Below are positions 1-11,165 of a stretch of 64,000 nucleotides of DNA, one piece after another. The stretch is from Spinacia oleracea (Eukaryota > Streptophyta > Magnoliopsida > Caryophyllales > Amaranthaceae), in NCBI RefSeq assembly GCF_020520425.1, contig NC_079492.1, positions 140,310,361 to 140,374,360 of the forward strand, written 5' to 3'. Position numbers and translations under genes: made by a program. The notes under the pieces are model-generated. The model searched no databases and was not told the origin of the DNA. It saw only the letters and a program-made list of their open reading frames with translations. The number at the start of each line of letters is the position of its first letter. The stretch's first letter is position 1.

Positions 1-1018
1 CTTTACTCTTATCATTTTAGTCTATTTAATAATTTTCTTTATACTTTGTTTTATTTTTATTTTTTTTTATATGAAAATTTACTATCTAACCTTTCTTACC
101 CCATAATATTTACAATTTTCACTCAATTCCTTTTACTCTATTATTTTTTCTTACATTCACCCAACATTTTACATATTTCTCTTACTTTATCCATATTTTA
201 TTATATATAACCAACTTTTCTACTTTTGTCTTAATATTTGTGCAAATAGTAGTCCTAAAAATCTTTATAAAACAGAGGTAGTACTAATTATCCCTCAATT
301 TTTATAACTTGGTATTTTTCTCATTTTTCTTAATGGGGGAGCGACCATAAAAAGGTGAATGCGGACTATGCGGTGGGCGTAAGAAAAAATCAACGTAGTA
401 TAAAGTTTATAGCTTGGTATTTTACGCTCATTTTTCTCCAATGTGAAAAAGATATGTACGTAAAAGGGTTGATGCGATGGGTGTCAAAAAAATTATCAAT
501 AATGTTTTAAGGTTTTTATGAACTTAGTTTTTTCACGATGATAATCAGTAGTTGCAATATCTAATGCTCTATTTGTTTGGACGGAAATTAAAACACTTTT
601 TCATAATTTTTTTTTAAGGTTGGCAACCATTTGTTCGTTTAATTCACTTTCCCAGAACATAAACGAATTTTTTTACAACTCTTTTGTAAGCTAAGAAACA
701 TGTGAAGGAAAAGTTTTCCTTCATGATTTCCCTATAAAATAATTTTCATGAAAAATTATTTTCCTTTGAGTGGTTTCAGTTGAAATTAACCGAGTCAAAA
801 TGAGATATCAAGACTTTAAAATTGAGATATAGAGTTCCCCTTATCTCTTCTTGTCGAGAAGTGATTATTTAATATTCATCACTACTTAAATGGACCTATC
901 ACCTGTGTACGTATTATGTGACAATTGTTTGAGAAGAGATGATATCATATTACTGTAGTTTCTGTTCATATCCAATTGTTGCATATGGTGAATATCCTTC
1001 TTTTATTTATCTAACAAA
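1..1018. other. AT-rich spacer with an imperfect ~105-bp repeat
   Basis: No gene is seen. The sequence is very AT-rich with many T runs. An imperfect direct repeat of the phrase 'taTaRcttggtatttt..ctcatttttct' occurs near 304 and 409, each followed by a gcg-containing stretch, which suggests a decayed MITE or local duplication. The stretch ends at the 3' terminus of a small Helitron at 1019. Confidence 0.5.
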
Positions 1019-1294
1019 CTAGTTTTTAGGCCCGGACGATGCCCCGGGTTACTACATTAATAAAATTTACGTTTACTTATATATAATTTTTTGTAATGAT
1101 AACATGAAGAATGTAATAGCTTAGTGGTAAAAGCTTTATTCTTTAAACTCAAGTTCATGAGTTCAAACCTTACACAAACCATATTTGCCATTTTGTTTTT
1201 ATGTAGATGAATATTACATGGAGAGAACGACCCATAAGTAGAGCGCCACGTGTCACGTATACTTTCTTATAAACGTCTTTTAATATATAGTATA
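1019..1294 (-). mobile_element. Small non-autonomous Helitron, main part (3' end to near 5' end), interrupted
   Basis: Read on the minus strand the 3' terminus is CTAG (1022-1019) followed by T, preceded by a GC-rich hairpin (gcccggac..gtccgggc type, about 1030-1048). These are Helitron hallmarks. The other side reads, on the minus strand, TATACTATATATTAAAAG, the usual start of plant Helitrons after an initial TC. That TC lies 10 kb away at 11171-11172, because the LTR retrotransposon inserted 7 bp inside the end. Without the insertion the element is about 278 bp and lies between A and T as Helitrons do. It carries tRNA-like A and B boxes on the plus strand. Confidence 0.75.
1117..1169 (+). 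promoter_or_regulatory. tRNA-like A box and B box (Pol III type) inside the Helitron
   Basis: TAGCTTAGTGG (1117-1127) fits the A-box consensus and GTTCAAACC (1161-1169) fits the B-box consensus GWTCRANNC, with normal tRNA-like spacing. There is no acceptor-stem pairing, so this is not a tRNA gene. It looks like a tRNA-derived or SINE-derived segment carried by the Helitron. A related element at 39189-39681 has equivalent boxes. Confidence 0.45.
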
Positions 1295-1689
1295 TGTTAT
1301 TCGGATGGAACACTACAAGAGGGGGGGTGAATTGTAGTATGGAACTTTCTAGCCAATTTTGCGGAATTATAAAGAAACTTTAAGCAAGTAGAGAAACAAT
1401 GCAAGAGAGATTTTACGAGGAAACTTTCTACGCCCAACTAGAAAGAAAACCTCGACCCACTAGGGATTTCAACTTAAACTCTTTTCACTATAGGGCAACA
1501 ACTCAGTTACAAACCTATAAGGAACTCGGGCATTACTTGAGTTCCTCTACGAACTCAAGTTCCCAATAGTTGTTCCTCAAACAACTACGCTCTCACTGAC
1601 TTCCCTAGAAGTCTCTCTTGACTCTTTTGCTTCACTCAAAGCCTCTCTGCTTCTTTCTCATAGACTTCACTCAAAGCCTACCCAAATAC

Positions 1690-1830
1690 AACCGGAACTC
1701 GCTCAAGTTCCTACCCCATACACATCAGGAACTCACTCAAGTTCCTGCCCAAAACTTATACAAGAATTCACTCAAACCCTTGACAAATTACCCATTACAA
1801 GAGCTCACTCAACCCTTGAACAACTCTTAA
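1690..1830 (+). repeat. Degenerate ~35-bp tandem repeat inside the LTR
   Basis: Four successive units share a core like gGAACTCRCTCAAGTTCCT, starting near 1693, 1727, 1764 and 1800. Later units have drifted (gaattcactcaaaccct, gagctcactcaaccctt). The same array lies in the right LTR at about 9466-9606. The units bracket a GGAACT..AGTTCC inverted pair, so each could fold into a small hairpin. Confidence 0.6.
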
Positions 1831-1884
1831 AATATTGACATTTGATAATTGATTAAACTCTAATATGTAGAGAGTGAATAACTG

Positions 1885-1930
1885 TAAAGGAACTCGGAAC
1901 TGACAGGAACTCGGAACTGCAGGAACTGAC
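1885..1930 (+). repeat. Clustered GGAACT repeats in the LTR
   Basis: Five GGAACT or GGAACTG copies fall within about 40 bp, in the form aggaactcggaactgac repeated twice plus a fifth copy. It is the densest point of the element-wide GGAAC motif and is copied exactly in the right LTR near 9662-9707. Confidence 0.7.
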
Positions 1931-3389
1931 TAAAAAACGTGGAACAAATATATCTTCTTTAATTACCTTCCACGTAAACCAGACTCTGTGGAATGACCGA
2001 GAAGTCAGACACCCTTGAATGAATGAGAAAGCTCTCCTTTATAGAGGAAGAAACCTCAACCACTTTCTCCATAATCTTCTCCACTAACAACCACTAAGCC
2101 CTTCAATTTAGGCATGATCCCATGACTTTAGTCAGTAGAGAAAATCATGGAGTTAGGGCTAAGCATAATCAGGTTTTCCATGATCTCCTATTATTTCTCC
2201 ACTAATGTAGTTTTTCCAAAACAACGTAAAACAATGATTTTAATTTTCTAAAACCAAACCTTTTAAATCTGATTTAAAAAAAAAATAATAAATAAATAAA
2301 TTTTATTAAAATAAAATAACTAACAATCAGATTTTATTTTACAAAAAGATTAATTATTTTTTATTTATTAAAAATAAAATTTTAAACACATTAAACTACA
2401 AAAGATATTCAAAACAAATCCTAGAATGAATAGGACATTATTAAAAACGAATTTTAAATAATAAATAAATAAATATATGATATAAAAATCAGAATCCTAA
2501 TTAAAATAAGATTTTATAAAAATTATCTTTTATTTTAAAAACATAAATAAATAGAGTTTTACTAGGAGATAAATACTCAAAGTCAAAGGTAAATCCCTAA
2601 CAACTAGGAGTGTTAAAAGCCACGATATTGACACTTAAAATTACCTTAAAACTAGGAGTATTCTAGGAAGATAAACTGACGTTATTTCTCATAAGTTCCG
2701 ACAAGTTCCTTTTGGCACCGTGTTCCTCAATTATTCAAGTTTCTACATACTTACATGAATCATAGAAAATAAACTCTTATTTTCTTCTTCATGCTTCATG
2801 ATGCTCCAACTCAAGAGCCTCATGTTGATAGTTCCGCCTCTGGAACTTCTCCATGCTTGTTCCTACTCAGGAACTTTATACTCGTTGTTCCTCGTAGGAT
2901 CTGCTGAGGAACTGATCTGTTTGTGTTCCTTTGAAGAACTTTGTTGCAGCTTGGATACTTGATTTATTGACTTGAACTCTTCATGTTTGTTTCTTCATCA
3001 AACCTATATTTGTTTCGTATACATATTGGAACTCAAACATAGGTTAGTCGTTTGCTAGTTGTCATCAAAACCATAAAGTCAGTGATGACAACCAATACAA
3101 GCAAGATGAAGAAAACTAAACTAATAAACAAGTATGCAGTAGTTAAGGACACAAACTCTAAGTCTAATGGTATACTTATATAATTAGACTTCTCTTCTGA
3201 AGTTCCCTTCACTTCTTGAGTTCCTTTCAGGAACTTCACTTCTTCTTGTATATATCTTCATAATCTTCCAACTAAATGATCTGTATTAACCGTCATTACT
3301 TGTTCATGCACATCTAAACAATACACACATTAGTTAGATAATCATCATTTGTTCATAATCATCAAAACACTATATTACTCAACAATATT

Positions 3390-3562
3390 CCCCCTTTTTG
3401 ATGATGACAAACAAATGATGCTTATCGCAAATTAAACATTAAAGATGTACATTAATTCCCCCTTAATAATACAGACTGGAAACTATTGAACAAGTCATGC
3501 ATAAGAGGATTTAGACTTGACTATATTAGACAATAAGCATTATACATAATCTTCCCCCTTTT
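3390..3562 (-). other. Multiple polypurine tracts upstream of the 3' LTR
   Basis: On the minus strand, AAAAAGGGGGA (3399-3389) directly precedes the LTR and is preceded by GTTTGTCATCATC, a phrase usual before the PPT of plant Copia elements. Further G5 purine runs lie at about 3456-3464 and 3553-3564, the last also next to GACAA. Plus-strand DNA priming during reverse transcription starts at such tracts, and multiple PPTs are a described trait of Sireviruses. Confidence 0.7.
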
Positions 3563-3564
3563 GT

Positions 3565-4276
3565 CATTATCGAAAAGGACAATTTTACACATATTTGCTT
3601 TAGGTAAATCATATATACATATTGCTATATGCCACAATTACCACCATAAAGGTTAAACACTTGTTAGTCCTAAAAGTCTCAAGATGCTCAATTTTCAAAC
3701 TTAGGATGCATATGCTACACGAATTTCCAATTCACAATCCAAAGATCCAACTTTAAAATTACTGAAGGAACTTGACAAATAATAAATTAAAGTCAAGCAT
3801 AGATCAAATTTGAAAGTCAAAAATGGATTAAGAGAGTATGATATTGTAATATCGGGCTCAAAGAAGTATGAAAGAAATTTATGGAGCAATTTGAATAGAG
3901 GGAACTTTGAAATAGATAGTGTGCTCTTTAGTTAGGTTTTCAAAGTGAGGTTCTCAACAATCATTAGAGTTTATCACTTTACCTCACAATCTTGAAATTT
4001 CTTCTAAACATAACCATGATATGTACCAATCAAGTTCACTTCTCTTCAACCACCAACTTTCCTTGAGAAACACACTGATAAAAGGAACTTGAACATATTT
4101 CATCAAGTTCTTTCAATTTTTGCTTATGTTCCCCTTTCAACTGATTCCATGAGTAAACGTCTTCAGAATCATATGTCATCTAGGAAATAATAAAGATTTG
4201 ATCACCCTTGTTTATTTTTATTTTTTTATTTTTTTTTTTATTTTTTCTTTTCATTTTTTTTTTTTTTCATCATACA

Positions 4277-4307
<31 letters not shown>

Positions 4308-7300
4308 CAAGGGTGTCATTACACGTTGTGGCACTTTCCTAGAGTTTTTAAGTACAACAGTAAAGAGAAAATATATTCATACATACTTGAGTTCCACCAC
4401 CAAATATGAATCATTTACATTTGTTCCTTCCTTATTCCCCCAGAGTTCCTTACCATTCCTCTCTTCATTTTGGAGCTTGTAAGTGTAGCTCCATCTAATG
4501 ATTTCCCTCGAAATATCAATTGATAAAGTATAATAAACTTGCTTCTCACTTCTTCCACAAACTTCCCCCTCAAAATGTATCCATCCATTTATAACTCTTT
4601 ATGTATCATCAAACCATACAAATCGATGAATATTAACTTAGAGCTCGTGGGAAGTAGTATATTTGAAGTGTCGGGATATGAGTGGAATGATAATTTTGGA
4701 AATAAGGATCTTCGAAGTTATGAAATGCTAATGATAGGAATAAAGAATACAACGTAGAGATACAATACTGGATTGTAGAGTATGATTGTACTTAGCACGG
4801 ACACACAACCCAAAGGTTGTAGAATAATGCTAATGGCTCGGCACAATAGAACACTCTTTGCGAATGTAGTATAATGCTCAACCCAATCACGAACACACAA
4901 ACCAGTCTTGTGGAAAGATGTTGTTCTTCAAATACATATGGTGTGGATAAGTGGAAGTTGGTTAAAATATAGGTTTGTTCCCTCTGACAATATTAAGCAA
5001 GATAAAGAAATATTTTTATGGGAATCTACTTGTCTAGTTCCATCAATGTTTCTTCCATTGTTTCTTTGGCAACTTAGGATTTTCTTGTTTGATAGCATCC
5101 ATATAGTTCTATTATGAGACATCTAATACTCTTTGGGCAAGTGAGTATGCCTTTTACAGCACAAAATATAAGTGTGACACATTTACTTTAAGCATACATA
5201 ATTGCCTTATCTAAATATGTGTAGGAGTTCCAAATCAACAAAACTCATGGAAAAGACTATGTTATGCTCATGCCATTGCTTCATTAAGTATTGATCCTTT
5301 AAACAGTCCATGAATAGATGAAATCATAAGGAAAGCATAATCACATAATGCATTTCAAGACGTGTACAATTAAATTAATAAGTAAACAATATAACAAAAA
5401 AAATGTACCTTATATAATTTTTCACCATGTGTATGATTACTTTGAGGTGCTGGACTAATTTTGATGAATTTATGTTCGAGTTCCTTGAGTGCTAGTTCCA
5501 TCATCTTGATGCCCTCACATCTTATGGAAACATTCATGTGTAATCGAATATTGTCAATCATTCTTCAGAAGTTCCTTGACATGCTTTTGTCATTTGATCA
5601 TCTCAAATATCACTCTCTATTTAATTTTTATAGAAATTAAGAGAGTGGTTGTTGTGTTCTTTCATCATGTTCATATAAACACTTATGATAATGAAACCTT
5701 ATAAAACAATTCGTTAGGTTCAACATTTATGTATATATATCACTAATAAATCAGTTTCTCTTGAAAACAAAATATGTTAATTTTAAAATCAGTTTTCAAG
5801 AAGGGACTTGACATTGTTCTTTATAAGAAAAAAAAGAAGTCATCTTCTGTTTGGAACAACCTATGTCCCATATGTGCAACAACATAGGATTATATATAAT
5901 TACCTTATAAACAAGCTACTGGAGAAATAGTCTCCTAAAAATCAATACCTTTCTGACTGGTTGTTCCTTTCAAGAACCAACCTTCTCTGAGTTCCTTTGT
6001 CGATGTCATTGAAAAATTGATTGAATGAATGTTGTAGTGCACACAGGAACTCGATAAATGAATCTGGCAATTTCTCTACTACTAGAGCAGTCGTGGAACT
6101 TGTTGCATGATATTGATTGATCGAGTTGATCTTCAGCTTCATGAACTGGAACTTGAACCTTAGTTTGAAGTTCCTCGACATGAACTTATGTAGCTGGCTA
6201 CTGTTGCTTTTAATAGTGACATATTTTATCATTAGAAACTCGATTAGTTCTACATGAACTTGCGAGTTCAATATTGAAATAAACTTTAACCTGTTGCTGG
6301 GAATAGTCATGTTAGTTTCAATCACAAGTAATATATTCACTTATTTCAACGCACATTTTTATATTTGTTGTAAACTCTGGATCATCTTCAATAACCCCTA
6401 GAAATATCAAATTATTGTTAGGAACCAAATTGTGATCCACAAAGTATGTGTTCTCTCTTTGATTCCCTTCAACTATGACATTTATTACTGATGATGTAAT
6501 TTATTTTTAAAATTACCAGAGAAAACATAATTTTGGAAACTCTAAACAAATGTGCATTAATTACTCGACAATAAAAATTCACAATGGAACAGGAACTTGA
6601 CTTACCAACTTTTCATTTGGAACCAATCTTACCTTAACTGTCAAAAGTTATAAGTTTCCAATGTAGGTAGCAACCAAACGATAATAGTGAATTTTCTTTC
6701 ATAGAACAATCATTGTCGAGATATAACGAGTTGTTCCCCCTTAGTTGTAGCCACCTCGTTTTTCATGTTACAAGTAAGCTAGAACATGTTCCTATGGTCT
6801 TCATGACCATTCTCCATCTTGAGTTATTTTAATATGAGTAATCTGGGAAAAAATAACACTCAAGTGTAGTACTTTTGTGCAAAGTTATGATTAGCGGGTT
6901 AGTCTAAAGTAAATATATATATAATCAGACATAATAACAAAATATGATGTTCCTGAAAAAGTTACTTCACGAAAGAAACATGAAACATATATTTTGTTCC
7001 ATGGAACTTAGGTTAACAAGAACCAAGAACTTGTACATGAAAAACTTTGACACCAAAAATTTGCTATCAAATAGTTTATGCACCATTTATCAAGTTACTG
7101 TAACCTTGAGTTCGCTGATTGTTTCACCAGAACTTAGGAAGAGTTCCTTTGATCAATGAAACTTATTATTATGCATTTTATACATATTAAATTCCAAAAC
7201 AAAACCTATAACACAAATAAGGTTAGTTTGCACAATAATTTAAGAGAAACAGGTTTATATAAAAAAATTCAACATTAATTAACACAAGTAAAATGAGGGA

Positions 7301-9055
7301 ACAACCTTACTAGCATTTCACATGATTGAGTTCCTTTGAGATGTTCAAAGTGACTTCCAATTATATAGTGCATGTGAGTTGATTCGTTGATATGACCCAT
7401 CATATTTGGAAGGAACTTACATGCTGGTGGAACTGGAACTAGTTTACATCTGAAGTTCCAAGTTCCGAGCCTGAGTTCCTCTTCACTATTCCAACGAATC
7501 TAATGGATTTCCAACTCATTTTTCCTTGGTGTAATTCTGATGTTGTTCCTTTACTTCATACACACACTCAATCATGAGTTATAAACCTGTAAAAATCATT
7601 TCTCTTCTACTACTTTCCAAAATCATGCATTAGTAATAAATATATTTAGGTAGCATAATTTAGAAGATTAAAGTATACAAAAATTGTATACTAACAGACC
7701 TGTAAACAATTCATGGTCTTGGGAACCTGACTTAATTTCAGTTCCTTTCTTTTTAGTAGTAGCATCTTAGAAAATGATTATTTTAAACTGCTAGATCTAA
7801 GATTTAACATGCATACATATAATAAATATTCAATATACTCATAATACATGGAAAAATCGTTCTTTGGACAATAAATGATATAACATTAAATTATGCAACC
7901 CAAAGAATAAAGTTCTCTTTGCAGGGAAACCAAGTTCCAAGAGTGGCTATATGCATTGTTCCTTTGTCTTGTTCCTTGAACCATTCAAATAATGCATGAA
8001 TGCAAAATCAGTTTTAGAATCTGAAATTTGTCTCACAAAAACATGTTTGAGACAATCCAAAATCGATTAAACAAATTTTAAAATATATTTGAACAATTTT
8101 CATAAAACGTTGTTAGGAACTTGATTTAAATAAATAGCGTATGCATATAAAGATCTCAAAAATTTAATGTTTACCTTAACTGTATCATTAAGGATCTTTT
8201 CGTTGCAGCCTTTATCTGTTCCTTGGAATGGTGCTTAAATGAGTTCCTTTATTCGAAAGTTCCTCTTCGGATTTTGATCCTTGTTCCGATGTGGGGAGCT
8301 GATGTAATGTATTTTTATAATGTCGCACCTTCGTGAGTTCCTAAGTATAACTCGTGGGTCAACAATGATCCAGCGAGTTCCTCAATGTAGAACTTAAATT
8401 CACAGGAACTCTGACATATTAATGTGCACCTTTGTTTGTTCCTGTACCAATTTCTTTGTCGAGGGAACCCAACAGATTTGGGTCCCTTCTTGTTAGTAGT
8501 AACTGTTAAGAAAATAATCAACACAACAACTACTACCAAGATACAATATGCCTTCATATAAATGATATTCAATATATTCATGAAGCATATAAAATAATAG
8601 TTCTTAGGCAGAGAAAAAATAAGTAGGATATTTTGTTGCCTAAAAAATAAAAACTCCGAGTTCCACATATATGCATTTTTCAAAATACGTTTCCTTGACA
8701 TAATTTTAATGTACTGAAGTTTGAAAAAAAAAAAATTGAAGAATCATTTATTAAATATAGATTTTAGATTTTTCAAATTTAATTTTAAATCAAAACAAAA
8801 CAGAAGTTCCATTAGAAACAATGCAAGGAACACGCAATAAATTAATGTATGCACACAAAGAAGGTCTAAAGAAATAGATATTTACCTTAGAAGATAGCCT
8901 GTTACACTTTGGCTGACTTTTATTCAACAATAAAAGTCAGATCTGCCTTGTTCCTTTGAATGGGTAGGATCGAGTTCCTTTCATCAAGTTTCTTGTAATT
9001 GTTCCTCCTTCCAGGAACTTAACTCAGCAGGGTTGCCTGCTTATCAGCGAGTTCC
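3565..9055 (-). other. Non-coding interior of the retrotransposon
   Basis: It has no domain-bearing frame. It contains about 60 GGAAC/GTTCC motifs (roughly 40 in the GGAAC sense on the minus strand), a T/A-homopolymer block at 4208-4308, and several minus-strand GTAA/GTAC splice-donor-like sites following the motif-rich segments (near 5405, 5903, 6602, 8174, 8883). Some ORFs of 60-132 codons exist but resemble nothing known to me. Confidence 0.6.
7690..8700 (-). repeat. Diverged ~730-bp repeat units in the retrotransposon interior
   Basis: The segment 7690-7935 matches 8437-8690 in order: a GGGAACC block, 'tagtagtarc', 'atgc..catataa..atattcaatata.tcat', then a GTTCC block and 'atatgcat'. 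The following parts, 8105-8240 and 8825-8965, also match, including a GTTTACCTTA / ATTTACCTTA phrase. Identity is only around two thirds by eye, so the duplication is much older than the insertion. Confidence 0.5.
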
Positions 9056-9068
9056 GGCTCTGATACCA
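9056..9068 (-). other. Primer-binding site (initiator Met-tRNA type)
   Basis: On the minus strand this reads TGGTATCAGAGCC, 2 bp inside the right LTR. It is the standard tRNA-iMet complement used by many plant LTR retrotransposons and fixes the element's orientation as minus. Confidence 0.92.
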
Positions 9069-9070
9069 AT

Positions 9071-11165
9071 TGTTATTCGGATGGAACACTACAAGAGGGG
9101 GGGTGAATTGTAGTATGGAACTTTCTAGCCAATTTTGCGGAATTATAAAGAAACTTTAAGCAAGTAGAGAAACAATGCAAGAGAGATTTTACGAGGAAAC
9201 TTTCTACGCCCAACTAGAAAGAAAACCTCGACCCACTAGGGATTTCAACTTAAACTCTTTTCACTATAGGGCAACAACTCAGTTACAAACCTATAAGGAA
9301 CTCGGGCATTACTTGAGTTCCTCTACGAACTCAAGTTCCCAATAGTTGTTCCTCAAACAACTACGCTCTCACTGACTTCCCTAGAAGTCTCTCTTGACTC
9401 TTTTGCTTCACTCAAAGCCTCTCTGCTTCTTTCTCATAGACTTCACTCAAAGCCTACCCAAATACAACCGGAACTCGCTCAAGTTCCTACCCCATACACA
9501 TCAGGAACTCACTCAAGTTCCTGCCCAAAACTTATACAAGAATTCACTCAAACCCTTGACAAATTACCCATTACAAGAGCTCACTCAACCCTTGAACAAC
9601 TCTTAAAATATTGACATTTGATAATTGATTAAACTCTAATATGTAGAGAGTGAATAACTGTAAAGGAACTCGGAACTGACAGGAACTCGGAACTGCAGGA
9701 ACTGACTAAAAAACGTGGAACAAATATATCTTCTTTAATTACCTTCCACGTAAACCAGACTCTGTGGAATGACCGAGAAGTCAGACACCCTTGAATGAAT
9801 GAGAAAGCTCTCCTTTATAGAGGAAGAAACCTCAACCACTTTCTCCATAATCTTCTCCACTAACAACCACTAAGCCTTTCAATTTAGGCATGATCCCATG
9901 ACTTTAGTCAGTAGAGAAAATCATGGAGTTAGGGCTAAGCATAATCAGGTTTTCCATGATCTCCTATTATTTCTCCACTAATGTAGTTTTTCCAAAACAA
10001 CGTAAAACAATGATTTTAATTTTCTAAAACCAAACCTTTTAAATCTGATTTTAAAAAAAAAAAAATAAATAAATAAATTTTATTAAAATAAAATAACTAA
10101 CAATCAGATTTTATTTTACAAAAAGATTAATTATTTTTTATTTATTAAAAATAAAATTTTAAACACATTAAACTACAAAAGATATTCAAAACAAATCCTA
10201 GAATGAATAGGACATTATTAAAAACGAATTTTAAATAATAAATAAATAAATATATGATATAAAAATCAGAATCCTAATTAAAATAAGATTTTATAAAAAT
10301 TATCTTTTATTTTAAAAACATAAATAAATAGAGTTTTACTAGGAGATAAATACTCAAAGTCAAAGGTAAATCCCTAACAACTAGGAGTGTTAAAAGCCAC
10401 GATATTGACACTTAAAATTACCTTAAAACTAGGAGTATTCTAGGAAGATAAACTGACGTTATTTCTCATAAGTTCCGACAAGTTCCTTTTGGCACCGTGT
10501 TCCTCAATTATTCAAGTTTCTACATACTTACATGAATCATAGAAAATAATTAAACTCTTATTTTCTTCTTCATGCTTCATGATGCTCCAACTCAAGAGCC
10601 TCATGTTGATAGTTCCGCCTCTGGAACTTCTCCATGCTTGTTCCTACTCAGGAACTTTATACTCGTTGTTCCTCGTAGGATCTGCTGAGGAACTGATCTG
10701 TTTGTGTTCCTTTGAAGAACTTTGTTGCAGCTTGGATACTTGATTTATTGACTTGAACTCTTCATGTTTGTTTCTTCATCAAACCTATATTTGTTTCGTA
10801 TACATATTGGAACTCAAACATAGGTTAGTCGTTTGCTAGTTGTCATCAAAACCATAAAGTCAGTGATGACAACCAATACAAGCAAGATGAAGAAAACTAA
10901 ACTAATAAACAAGTATGCAGTAGTTAAGGACACAAACTCTAAGTCTAATGGTATACTTATATAATTAGACTTCTCTTCTGAAGTTCCCTTCACTTCTTGA
11001 GTTCCTTTCAGGAACTTCACTTCTTCTTGTATATATCTTCATAATCTTCCAACTAAATGATCTGTATTAACCGTCATTACTTGTTCATGCACATCTAAAC
11101 AATACACACATTAGTTAGATAATCATCATTTGTTCATAATCATCAAAACACTATATTACTCAACA
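9071..11165 (-). repeat. Right LTR (5' LTR in element orientation)
   Basis: It is 2095 bp and near-identical to 1295-3384. On the minus strand it begins TGTTGAGT and ends CGAATAACA. As the 5' LTR it should carry the promoter and transcription start. I could not place a TATA box with confidence. Confidence 0.92.

Larger units (their letters stand above)
1295..3384 (-). repeat. Left LTR (3' LTR in element orientation)
   Basis: It is 2090 bp long, begins TG and ends CA, and matches 9071-11165 almost base for base. By eye the differences are a C/T change near 2107, a few bases in the A-run near 2275-2290, and a 4-bp difference near 2768. This points to a very recent insertion. About 30 copies of GGAAC or GTTCC occur inside. 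Hydrophobic short frames on the minus strand (for example 3033-3239) are not supported as genes. Confidence 0.92.
1295..11165 (-). mobile_element. Complete young LTR retrotransposon, non-autonomous (LARD-like), Copia-type ends, inserted in minus orientation
   Basis: Two near-identical LTRs (1295-3384 and 9071-11165) start TGTTATTCGG and end ACTCAACA on the plus strand, and the insertion is flanked by GTATA at 1290-1294 and 11166-11170. The primer-binding site next to the right LTR reads TGGTATCAGAGCC on the minus strand (complement of initiator Met tRNA). A run AAAAAGGGGG on the minus strand abuts the left LTR. So transcription runs from right to left. The 5.7-kb interior has no reading frame above about 130 codons and no recognisable gag, protease, integrase or reverse transcriptase, so it must depend on proteins supplied in trans. 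The repeated polypurine tracts and the 'caagaggggggg-tgaatt' LTR phrase resemble Sirevirus-group Copia elements (inference). The whole element is saturated with GGAAC/GTTCC motifs. Confidence 0.9.

Noticed and set aside
1117..1169. Possible tRNA gene
   Set aside because: A and B boxes are present but no acceptor-stem, D-arm or anticodon-arm pairing could be built; it is at most a tRNA-derived relic.
1618..1830. 70-codon plus-strand frame repeated in both LTRs (also 9394-9606)
   Set aside because: It simply reads through the degenerate ~35-bp tandem array; there is no domain, and its duplication is explained by the LTR pair.
1295..11165. Heat-shock-element explanation for the GGAAC motifs
   Set aside because: Canonical sites need GAA and TTC units at 2-bp spacing; most GGAAC copies stand alone or have other spacing, so the motif is not explained by heat-shock elements.
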